NCBI GenBank assembly: GCA_027296525.1
Contig: JAPUJA010000328.1
Coordinates: 1 to 7,087 of the forward strand
Direction of reading: 5' to 3'
DNA from: Pseudomonadota bacterium
GTDB taxonomy: Bacteria; Pseudomonadota; Alphaproteobacteria; UBA828; JAPUJA01
DNA length: 7,087 bases
The notes under the pieces are model-generated. The model had not been told where the DNA came from, made no database searches, and worked only from the letters and a program-made list of their open reading frames with translations. How positions within the stretch are numbered: the first letter of the stretch is position 1; every line of letters starts with the position of its first letter. A program made the position numbers and the translations under genes. Positions 1-5,652 of this stretch are shown here, piece by piece.

Positions 1-386
1 TCGGCGATCTCGAGCAGGCGCGCCTTCTGCTCATCGCTTAAGGGCCCTTCGAGCTCGATCACCCGGTCGATCCGGTCGACCTTGCCGGTGCCCGTCTCGC
101 ACTCCTCGCAATCCTTGGCGTAGATCTTCTCGGTCGCGAGCGTCACCGCCACCTTCTCGAGCGGCCAACCCTTGCGCGCCGCATACATGCGAAGGGTCAT
201 GTTGGTGCAGCTCCCCAGGCTCGCGAGCAACAGGTCATAGGGGCTCGGGCCCGCGTCCGTGCCGCCGAGCGAAACCGGCTCATCGCCCGAGAGGCGGTGC
301 CGGCCGATGCGGATCGCCTGGGCGAAGTGCCCCCCGCCCTCCTCCTCGACCCGCACGCCTTGTGAAACCGTTTGCGTCTCCGCCAT
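1..386 (-). CDS. OsmC/Ohr-family protein (partial, C-terminus beyond left edge)
   Basis: The first 128 residues of an OsmC-family protein are visible; the C-terminus lies outside the window. The family is known for small dimeric, thiol-dependent (hydro)peroxide reductases and related proteins in the cytoplasm. Seen directly: the core signature GTDAGPSPYDLLLASLGSC at about residues 42-60, followed by TNMTLRMYAARKGWPLE. The Cys in LGSC corresponds to the first redox Cys. The second conserved Cys of the family would lie beyond the edge, so peroxidase competence cannot be judged. An additional Cys pair (DCEEC, about residues 92-96) sits in the middle; I recall this in a YhfA-like subgroup. The start is the ATG at 384-386, preceded by a good AAGGGAGA ribosome site about six bases away. 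The gene starts 28 bases after the upstream homocysteine methyltransferase paralogue ends, so it is probably the fourth gene of that operon. The family call is firm; the substrate is unknown. Confidence 0.88.
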   Translation of the reverse strand, partial: MAETQTVSQGVRVEEEGGGHFAQAIRIGRHRLSGDEPVSLGGTDAGPSPYDLLLASLGSCTNMTLRMYAARKGWPLEKVAVTLATEKIYAKDCEECETGTGKVDRIDRVIELEGPLSDEQKARLLEIA

Positions 387-414
387 CGCGCGTCTCCCTT
401 CTCGAAACGAGGAT

Positions 415-1356
415 CTAGGCCGCCCCCGGAAGCCTCGGCGGCAGCGTCTCCTTGAGGCGGCGGATGTGATCGGGATTGGTGCCGCAGCAGCCGCCGATGA
501 TCTGCGCGCCGTGGGCGGTCCAGCCCCGCGCCGCCTCGGCATAGTCGTCAGGCGTTGCGGCCATGCTGAAGTCCCAGTCCGGCGGCACGAACGTGCCGGT
601 CTCGGCATAGGCCATCACGGGGCCCGGCCAGTGCGCGCGCAGGATCTCGAGCGCCGGCCCCGTGACCTCGGGATAGCTGTGCATGACGCCGGCGGCCGCG
701 CCGCCCAAGGCCGTGATCGCCTGAACCAGCTCGCCGAAAGGCCGGGCGGGCGTTTCCTCGTGCTCGCCATTCCGATATTCGAGCACGGTCGTGCCGTCGG
801 CGGCGAACTCGGCGCTGAAGCCGTGCCAGACCGGCAGGCCCGTCGCGAGCGCGGCTTCGGTCACGATCGTGGCGTTCTCGAGGTCGAGCATCATCTCGGT
901 GACGATCAGATCGACGCCCGCACCGGCCAGGATTTCCGCCTGCTCGCGATAATTGGCCGCGACCTTTTCACCCCGGGGGGTCACGTCCTGCAATTGGGTG
1001 AGCGGCGGCATGCTCGCCATCGAGCCCGCGATCCAGACCGGCCGATGGGCGGCCCCGTCGCGCGCCTCCCTCGCGAGCTCGACCGCCCGGCGGTTGATCA
1101 CCTCGACCTCGTCCCCCAGACCGATATCCTCGAGCACGTGGCGCGCGGTGGCGAAGGTGTTCGCCGTGATCACGTCGGCGCCCGCCTGGATGTAGTCCTC
1201 ATGCATCCTGCGCACCAATCCGGGGTGCGTCTTGTTCGCGACCCCGCACCAGGCGGCCTCGTCCATCTTGACCCCGCGGCGCTCGATCTCGGTCCCGACC
1301 GCGCCGTCCAGGATGACGATCTCGCCGCGCGCGAGCCGCTCCGCCAATTCGTTCAT
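415..1356 (-). CDS. homocysteine S-methyltransferase family protein (paralogue A)
   Basis: A 313-residue, full-length protein of the Pfam S-methyl_trans family (MmuM, BHMT and MetH N-terminal domain relatives). These are zinc enzymes that move a methyl group to homocysteine to give methionine. Seen: LDGAVGTE at 16-23, near the N-terminus as in the family; TANTF at 64-68; TEMMLDLENA at 153-162; AYAETG at 249-254, matching the usual VYPNSG; and the C-terminal zinc motif GGCCG at 288-292 (Cys290 and Cys291). Odd: where family members have GxNC for the first zinc-ligand Cys, this protein has GVMHS, putting His226 at that place. The methyl donor cannot be read from sequence; candidates are betaine, S-methylmethionine, methyl-folate or a methylated corrinoid protein. 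It lies 54 bases downstream of a close paralogue and 28 bases upstream of the OsmC gene. The ATG start aligns exactly with that of paralogue B. The family call is firm, and homocysteine as acceptor is probable. Confidence 0.9.
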   Translation of the reverse strand: MNELAERLARGEIVILDGAVGTEIERRGVKMDEAAWCGVANKTHPGLVRRMHEDYIQAGADVITANTFATARHVLEDIGLGDEVEVINRRAVELAREARDGAAHRPVWIAGSMASMPPLTQLQDVTPRGEKVAANYREQAEILAGAGVDLIVTEMMLDLENATIVTEAALATGLPVWHGFSAEFAADGTTVLEYRNGEHEETPARPFGELVQAITALGGAAAGVMHSYPEVTGPALEILRAHWPGPVMAYAETGTFVPPDWDFSMAATPDDYAEAARGWTAHGAQIIGGCCGTNPDHIRRLKETLPPRLPGAA

Positions 1357-1410
1357 CGCTTATCCGCCGTTTGGTTCGTGAGCCGGAAACCGCCTTCGCG
1401 CGCGGGCCAA

Positions 1411-2346
1411 TCAGGCGGCGCGCGGAAGCCTCGGCGGCAGCTTCTCCTTGAGACGTCGAATATGCTCCGGGCCGAGCCCGCAGCAGCCACCGACGATCTG
1501 CGCGCCGATATCGACCCACTCTCGCACCATTGCAAGATACTCGTCGGGCGCGGCGACGGCGGTGAAATCCCAATCGGGGTTTAGGAAGCGGCCTGATTCC
1601 GCATAGACCATCATGGGGCCTGACCAATGCTCGCGCAAAATCTTGAGCGCCGGGCCCGTGACGTTCGGATAACTGTGCATCACACCAGCGGCTTGGCCGC
1701 CGAGCGGCGCGATCGCCTCGACGAGGTTGGCGAAATCGCCCCCCGGCAAGTCGGTGTACTCGTTCTCACGCCATTGGACGACGCTCTTACCGTCCGGGCC
1801 AAACTCGGCGGAATAGCCGACCCATATTGGAAGCCCCGTGGCGCCAGCCGCCTCCAACACGATCGTCGCGTTCTCGATGTCGAGCATCATCTCGGCCAAG
1901 ATGAGATCGACGCCCGCCTCGGCCAGCACCTGCGCTTGCTCCGCGTAGCTCGTCTTCGCCCGTTCGCCCGTTGGCGTGGTTTTTATCCGCAGGTCATCCA
2001 TTGAGGACATCGACCCCGCGATCCAGACCGGCCGGTCCGCCGCTTCTTCCTGCGCTTCACGCGCGAGCTCGACCGCCCGGCGATTGATGGCCGCGGCTTC
2101 GTCGCCGCGGCCTGCAACGTCCAAGACGTGGCGTGCCGCGCCAAACGTATTGGTCGTGATTACATCGGCCCCCGCCTTGATGTAATCCACATGCACGGCA
2201 CGGACGATGTCCGGGTGGGTCATATTCACGAAACCGGACCACGCGATATCGTCCATTTTGACGCCGTGGTGTTCGTACTCGGTGCTGATTGCGCCGTCGA
2301 GGATGATGATGTCGCCGCGCTCGAGTCTCTCAGCCAACTCGCTCAT
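1411..2346 (-). CDS. homocysteine S-methyltransferase family protein (paralogue B)
   Basis: A 311-residue tandem paralogue of the neighbouring gene. By my hand count 75 of the first 110 aligned residues are identical, and the similarity continues to the shared LPPRLPxAA end. Seen: LDGAISTE at 16-23, TTNTFG at 64-69, AEMMLDIENA at 151-160, GVMHSYP at 221-227, VYAESG at 247-252 and GGCCG at 286-290 (Cys288 and Cys289). Two departures from the family pattern: His224 replaces the first zinc Cys, as in paralogue A, and the usual DGxxGT glycine is Ser21. Third codon positions use more A and T than in paralogue A, suggesting a separate history or relaxed constraint. The start ATG has a strong GGGGGAG ribosome site and lies 15 bases after the stop of the HTH-methyltransferase gene, so co-transcription is very likely. 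The methyl donor and any division of labour between the paralogues are unknown. Confidence 0.9.
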   Translation of the reverse strand: MSELAERLERGDIIILDGAISTEYEHHGVKMDDIAWSGFVNMTHPDIVRAVHVDYIKAGADVITTNTFGAARHVLDVAGRGDEAAAINRRAVELAREAQEEAADRPVWIAGSMSSMDDLRIKTTPTGERAKTSYAEQAQVLAEAGVDLILAEMMLDIENATIVLEAAGATGLPIWVGYSAEFGPDGKSVVQWRENEYTDLPGGDFANLVEAIAPLGGQAAGVMHSYPNVTGPALKILREHWSGPMMVYAESGRFLNPDWDFTAVAAPDEYLAMVREWVDIGAQIVGGCCGLGPEHIRRLKEKLPPRLPRAA

Positions 2347-2361
2347 CGTTAATCTCCCCCT

Positions 2362-3777
2362 TCAGCTCCGCCGCCGGGAGACGACGAAGGTCTCGTCGTT
2401 GAACCAGAGACCGCCATATTTCCGTAGAACGGCCTGGGTCGCGTCAAGATAGCGGCGCCCGGTCATGACCTCGGCCAGCCGGTCGTCCTCGATTTGGGCG
2501 ACATAGATGGCCGCGTTCCACGCGGCGAAGAGCGTCGAGGTGCCGATGCTCTCGCCGATCTCCGAGGGCAGCGTGTGCATGGCGTAGCGCAGGATCGACT
2601 TGACGTCGGAGAAGGTGGTGAACTTCAGGTCACGCGCCTGGCGCCCGAGTGTCTCTTTGAGGGCGGTGATCAGGCCGTGGCGGTTGGTCGGGAACTGCCC
2701 CTCCTCGGGCCAGATGGACTGGATAATTTCCATGCCCGGGTCCTTGCCGTAGGCGTGCACCACGAGCATGCGCCCGCCCGGCGCGAGGCTGCGGGCGAGT
2801 GGCGCGAGCACCACCCGCGCCTTGAACCCGTCCGCCATGCGCGCGCGGTAGGGGTGGGATGCGACGACCAGATCGTACATGCCCACGGGCACCCTCCCGG
2901 GGCGCGGGATCACGGGCTCGAGCAGGAACTTGTGATCCTTGCGGTAGATCACGAGAACCGACGGGCGGACATAGAGGGGGTTGCCCGTCTTCTGGCTCGA
3001 GACCGCGCGCCAGCCGTCGTCCAGGACCGGCCCGAGCGCCTTGATCTGCTCGCCATAGTCGTAGGAGCAGTCGCCCTCGAGCTCGATTTCCTGCCAGTTG
3101 AGCGCGGCCGCCGCGTTCACGTTGCGCGGCATGAGCCACGGCGCCTCGCCGTAATAGAGGTTGGTGACGACGAGCACCGTGGCGGGATGTTCGGCGAAGC
3201 GGTCCGGCAGCTTGTCGAGCCCGAGGCGCACGTCCTCGAGGCTGATCTCCTTCGCGACCACGAAGAAGGGAACGGTGGGGAAGCGCCGGTGCATGTCGCG
3301 CATCAGCATGGTGAGCACCGTGCCGTCGCCCATGCCGGCGTCGAACAGCGCGAGCGCCGGCGTGCGCGGCCGGACGTGGGCGAGCTCCTTGCCCACGCGC
3401 TCGGCGATCACCCACTTCTCGTTGCAGGTGTTGACAAAGGCGAGATATTTCTGGCGGTTGTCATAGAAGCGAAAGGGCTGCCCGCCCCCGTCATCGAATC
3501 CCGCCGCGCGCGCCAAGCGCGCCAAAACCTTGTCGCCGTCGGCGCCCTCTTCAGCGGGGCGCGAGGGCTCGGCCGGTTCGCCCGGCGTCGGGGGCGCGTT
3601 GTCGTGAAGGAAGGCGCGCACCCGGGCGATGGTGCGGGTCGTGACCCCGCGATCCGAGCGCAGCCGGGACAGCAGCTTGCCGTCGTTCACCGCGCGCCGG
3701 CCGAAGGTCGACTCGGCCACGCCCCCGTCGTGGCAGAAGCGCTCGATGTCGCGTATGAGGGATTCGACCTCGTCCAT
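2362..3777 (-). CDS. HTH-like domain fused to class I SAM-dependent methyltransferase
   Basis: A 471-residue protein in two parts. Residues 1-60 form a small helical segment (about residues 22-58: ESTFGRRAVNDGKLLSRL, then TTRTIARVRAFL) resembling Cro/XRE-type helix-turn-helix. A Pro/Glu-rich linker (61-80) follows. The remainder is a Rossmann-fold methyltransferase: motif I LFDAGMGDG (144-152) for SAM binding, acidic Glu177 in VVAKEIS as the likely ribose ligand, a motif IV-like YDLVVASHPY (301-310), and LAPGGRMLVVHAYG (331-344). There is an unfamiliar stretch between about 200 and 300, starting at TNLYYGEAPWL. I recognise the fold but not the substrate. The start is the ATG at 3775-3777, with GGGGAAG upstream. 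The reading frame stays open to an ATG at 3874-3876, but that extension translates a GC-rich repeat and is low complexity. It heads the minus-strand operon with two homocysteine methyltransferases and faces the metK operon. It could be a small-molecule methyltransferase or a SAM-responsive regulator. Confidence 0.8.
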   Translation of the reverse strand: MDEVESLIRDIERFCHDGGVAESTFGRRAVNDGKLLSRLRSDRGVTTRTIARVRAFLHDNAPPTPGEPAEPSRPAEEGADGDKVLARLARAAGFDDGGGQPFRFYDNRQKYLAFVNTCNEKWVIAERVGKELAHVRPRTPALALFDAGMGDGTVLTMLMRDMHRRFPTVPFFVVAKEISLEDVRLGLDKLPDRFAEHPATVLVVTNLYYGEAPWLMPRNVNAAAALNWQEIELEGDCSYDYGEQIKALGPVLDDGWRAVSSQKTGNPLYVRPSVLVIYRKDHKFLLEPVIPRPGRVPVGMYDLVVASHPYRARMADGFKARVVLAPLARSLAPGGRMLVVHAYGKDPGMEIIQSIWPEEGQFPTNRHGLITALKETLGRQARDLKFTTFSDVKSILRYAMHTLPSEIGESIGTSTLFAAWNAAIYVAQIEDDRLAEVMTGRRYLDATQAVLRKYGGLWFNDETFVVSRRRS

Positions 3778-3790
3778 CCCGACTTCCCCG

Positions 3791-3838
3791 AGCCCGCGGC
3801 TCCCCCAGCCCGCGGCTCCCCGAGCCCCGCGGCTCCCC
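3791..3838. repeat. three tandem copies of AGCCCGCGGCTCCCC
   Basis: Copies lie at 3791-3805, 3807-3821 and 3823-3838; the third carries one extra C. Each contains the self-complementary core AGCC(C)GCGGCT, so each copy can fold. The array sits 14-61 bases upstream of the HTH-methyltransferase ATG, inside its probable 5' untranslated RNA. It could affect translation, or be a simple replication-slippage tract. Confidence 0.85.
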
Positions 3839-3926
3839 ACGCCGCTCGCCCGCAAGCGAAGGCTAGGGTCAAGCACGCCGTCGAGTCAAGGAACGATACC
3901 CACAAACCCACCCTCGCGAAGAGTGG

Positions 3927-3937
3927 GGAAATTTTCC
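3927..3937. repeat. perfect short dyad GGAAATTTTCC
   Basis: An 11-base palindrome with arms GGAAA/TTTCC around a central T. It is AT-rich against a GC-rich background, in the probable leader of the minus-strand operon. It shares the ATTTTCC core seen again at 4085-4091 and 4094-4100, and inverted at 4155-4161. It could be a regulator site; no protein is assigned. Confidence 0.4.
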
Positions 3938-3975
3938 TCAGCCGCCCGCCGCCCAGTCGAATCGCCCACCCACAT

Positions 3976-3994
3976 GAAATTATTAAACAATTTC
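3976..3994. promoter_or_regulatory. operator-like dyad GAAATT-7-AATTTC
   Basis: Perfect 6-base inverted arms GAAATT (3976-3981) and AATTTC (3989-3994) are separated by seven AT-rich bases. The dyad begins directly downstream of the predicted minus-strand -10 hexamer and spans the expected transcription start, where a repressor would block the HTH-methyltransferase operon. Its size suits a small dimeric HTH protein. The binding protein is unknown. Confidence 0.45.
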
Positions 3995-4023
3995 AGTATA
4001 TTACACTAGAGTCCCGCCGTCAC
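3995..4023 (-). promoter_or_regulatory. candidate sigma70 promoter for the minus-strand operon
   Basis: Read on the minus strand: a -35 GTGACG (4018-4023, four of six consensus bases), a 17-base spacer, and a -10 TATACT (3995-4000, five of six). Transcription would begin near 3988, leaving a leader of about 210 bases before the HTH-methyltransferase ATG. The weak -35 is consistent with regulated or activator-dependent use. No better candidate was found on this strand in the region. Confidence 0.5.
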
Positions 4024-4080
4024 GGCTCGAACGGAGCCATCAGGGCTCGGCCTTTCCACGAAAGAACCGGTGAATCCTAT

Positions 4081-4166
4081 GGTGCATTTTCCATATTTTC
4101 CCACAAAAACCGGCGCGATTCCCCGAAGGACCTTCGAGCGAAACGTCGAAATGTGGAAAATACACC
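4081..4166. repeat. inverted repeat GGTGCATTTTCCATAT / ATGTGGAAAATACACC
   Basis: The 16-base arms at 4081-4096 and 4151-4166 are complementary at 14 of 16 positions, with a 54-base interval. The interval contains a further small dyad, TTCGA (4132-4136) and TCGAA (4146-4150). The arms could be paired binding sites for a regulator about seven helical turns apart, or the stem of a transcribed hairpin. They lie between the two predicted promoters. Confidence 0.6.
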
Positions 4167-4232
4167 ACGCACGCGCCACTTTGTTTGCCTCCCCCCATCC
4201 CTTCACCCCTGCCATCGCCCGGCGCCGGTAGG

Positions 4233-4301
4233 CCCCGTCCGAACCACCTTTAGAAAAATACTTGAATATCAATGAGTTCGATTCATTCTGCCGGGACGGG
4301 G
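4233..4301. repeat. inverted repeat CCCCGTCC / GGACGGGG with inner dyad
   Basis: Perfect 8-base arms lie at 4233-4240 and 4294-4301, with a 53-base interval. The interval holds AATGA (4271-4275) and TCATT (4283-4287) separated by seven bases. The overall architecture resembles the preceding inverted repeat, which has a 54-base interval. It may be a folded RNA or chance in GC-rich DNA. Confidence 0.4.
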
Positions 4302-4330
4302 GGAATTGAGGGCCTTGTGGGATAAATTCC
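4302..4330. promoter_or_regulatory. operator-like dyad GGAATT-17-AATTCC upstream of the metK promoter
   Basis: Perfect 6-base arms at 4302-4307 and 4325-4330, ending 34 bases upstream of the metK -35 hexamer. The half-site GGAATT differs by one base from the GAAATT half-site at the minus-strand promoter, and the spacer is longer by ten bases, about one helical turn. The position suits an activator or an upstream repressor site. Function is inferred only. Confidence 0.35.
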
Positions 4331-4364
4331 AACCCGCCCCAAAGGGCTCTGATTGGGACTCTCA

Positions 4365-4392
4365 TTGACAGAGGCCGCTTGTGGCGTAAAAT
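4365..4392 (+). promoter_or_regulatory. near-consensus sigma70 promoter for metK
   Basis: A perfect -35 TTGACA (4365-4370), a 16-base spacer and a -10 TAAAAT (4387-4392, five of six consensus bases). Transcription should begin near 4399, giving a leader of about 85 bases before the metK GTG. This is the best promoter match in the window and fits a highly expressed housekeeping gene. Confidence 0.8.
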
Positions 4393-4395
4393 TGC

Positions 4396-4482
4396 GTCCC
4401 CGTCGCGCCCCCCGGCTTGGGGACCAAGGCGCGCTCTTACAAGGGTTGCGCGCGAGTCGGCGACGTCCAGGGAGAGGGTACG
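4396..4482 (+). promoter_or_regulatory. structured 5' leader of metK
   Basis: The predicted leader can form two stems. GUCCCC (4396-4401) pairs with GGGGAC (4419-4424), and GCGCGC (4429-4434) pairs with GCGCGC (4448-4453) across a 13-base loop. The GGGAGAGGG ribosome site (4470-4478) lies about 17 bases after the second stem. It could sense a metabolite or simply shape translation. By eye it lacks the conserved blocks I recall for SAM-II, SAM-V and SAM/SAH riboswitches. Confidence 0.4.
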
Positions 4483-5652
4483 GTGTCGAGACAGAGTTAC
4501 CTGTTCACCAGCGAATCCGTCTCCGAAGGGCATCCCGACAAAATCTGCGACCAGATCTCCGATGCCATCGTCGATGTCTTTCTCGCGGCCGATCCCGACG
4601 CGCGGGTCGCGCTCGAAACCCTGACGACGACCAATCGCATCGTGCTTGCGGGCGAAGTCCGGGGCCCGGCCGAGATCACCGCGGCGCGCCTCGAAGAGCT
4701 CGCCCGCGACACCGTGCGCGAGATCGGCTACGAGCAGGACGACTTCCACTGGCAAAAGGCCGAGGTCGAGGTCCATGTCCACGCCCAGTCGCCGGACATC
4801 GCGCACGGCGTGGACGCGGCGGGGAACAAGGACGAAGGCGCCGGCGACCAGGGGATCATGTTCGGCTACGCCTGCCGGGAGACCGACGTCCTCATGCTGG
4901 CGCCGATCTACTATTGCCATTTGATCCTGCGCGCGCTCTCGGATGCGCGCCACGCCGGCGCCGAACCGGGGCTCGGTCCGGACGCGAAGAGCCAGGTGAC
5001 GCTCGAATATGCCGACGGCAAGCCGGTGCGCGCGAGCAAGATCGTCGTCTCGACGCAGCACGGCGAAGCGCTCGACCAGGAGGACGTGCGCGCCATCGTC
5101 AGGCCCTATGTCGAGAAGGTCATGCCCGACGGTTGGCTGAACGACGGGACCGAGCTTCTCGTCAACCCCACCGGACGCTTCGTCCTGGGGGGGCCGGCGG
5201 GCGACACCGGCCTCACGGGCCGCAAGATCATCGTCGACACCTATGGCGGCGCCGCGCTCCATGGCGGGGGCGCCTTTTCGGGCAAGGACCCGACCAAGGT
5301 CGACCGCTCGGCTTCCTATGCGGCGCGCTATCTCGCGAAGAACGTCGTCGCCGCGAGCCTTGCCGACAAATGCACGATACAACTCTCCTACGCCATCGGC
5401 GTGTCGCGGCCGTTGTCGATCTATGTCGATCTTCACGGCACGGGCCGAGTCGATGAGCAGAGACTCGAAAGCGCGCTCGACGAGGCCATGGATTTGAGCG
5501 TGCGCGGGATCCGCGAACATCTCGCGCTCAGCCGGCCGATCTATAAGCGCACCGCCGCCTACGGCCCTTTCGGGCGCGCGCCCGAGCCCGACGGCGGCTT
5601 CTCCTGGGAGCGCACCGACCTGGTGCCCGCCTTGAAGGCGGCCTTGGGATGA
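4483..5652 (+). CDS. metK: S-adenosylmethionine synthetase (methionine adenosyltransferase)
   Basis: A 389-residue, full-length cytoplasmic enzyme that makes S-adenosylmethionine, pyrophosphate and phosphate from methionine and ATP. Seen: SESVSEGHPDKICDQ (10-24) with the N-terminal nucleotide-binding GHPDK; GAGDQGIMFGYA (119-130); DTYGG (252-256); and the phosphate-binding GGGAFSGKDPTKVDRS (261-276). The length matches the family. I chose the GTG at 4483-4485 because MetK proteins begin just before the YLFTSESVSEGHPDK block and a GGGAGAGGG ribosome site lies five bases upstream. An in-frame ATG at 4417 would add 22 unrelated residues and begin only about 18 bases after the predicted transcription start. 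It is the first gene of an operon with a methylenetetrahydrofolate reductase relative and ahcY. Its TGA overlaps the next ATG. The identification is secure; whether it is the organism's only metK cannot be told. Confidence 0.97.
   Translation: MSRQSYLFTSESVSEGHPDKICDQISDAIVDVFLAADPDARVALETLTTTNRIVLAGEVRGPAEITAARLEELARDTVREIGYEQDDFHWQKAEVEVHVHAQSPDIAHGVDAAGNKDEGAGDQGIMFGYACRETDVLMLAPIYYCHLILRALSDARHAGAEPGLGPDAKSQVTLEYADGKPVRASKIVVSTQHGEALDQEDVRAIVRPYVEKVMPDGWLNDGTELLVNPTGRFVLGGPAGDTGLTGRKIIVDTYGGAALHGGGAFSGKDPTKVDRSASYAARYLAKNVVAASLADKCTIQLSYAIGVSRPLSIYVDLHGTGRVDEQRLESALDEAMDLSVRGIREHLALSRPIYKRTAAYGPFGRAPEPDGGFSWERTDLVPALKAALG

Larger units (their letters stand above)
3778..4482. other. long divergent intergenic region with promoters and dyads
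   Basis: About 705 bases separate the two divergent start codons. I find no convincing protein gene here; frames that stay open are extensions or antisense shadows of the flanking genes. Locally the base composition swings from a very GC-rich repeat next to the minus-strand gene to AT-rich patches (about 3970-4010, 4080-4110, 4250-4290). It contains a candidate minus-strand promoter with an overlapping dyad, a near-consensus metK promoter, at least five inverted repeats and a structured metK leader, each listed separately. The length and number of dyads suggest regulated divergent transcription, possibly with a small RNA, but no specific regulator is identified. Confidence 0.7.

Noticed and set aside
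1357..1410. Terminator or separate promoter between the two homocysteine methyltransferase paralogues
   Set aside because: No stable stem followed by a T-run and no convincing hexamers in the 54-base gap.
3791..3838. CRISPR-like array
   Set aside because: Repeats are 15-16 bases with almost no spacers and no cas genes; it is a simple tandem repeat.
3778..3876. Upstream start that would lengthen the HTH-methyltransferase by 33 residues
   Set aside because: The extension translates the triplicated GC-rich repeat into Gly/Arg/Ala-rich sequence, and the ATG at 3777 has a good ribosome site.
2494..4275. A 593-codon open frame on the plus strand opposite the HTH-methyltransferase
   Set aside because: It is antisense to a clear methyltransferase, has Arg/Ala/His-rich low-complexity composition and no recognisable motif; such frames are common in high-GC3 DNA.
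4417..4482. ATG start giving metK 22 more residues
   Set aside because: No family member pattern in the extension, and a good ribosome site precedes the GTG at 4483, where MetK homology begins.
4396..4482. A known SAM-II, SAM-V or SAM/SAH riboswitch before metK
   Set aside because: I could not find the conserved sequence blocks I remember for these classes; a covariance search would decide.
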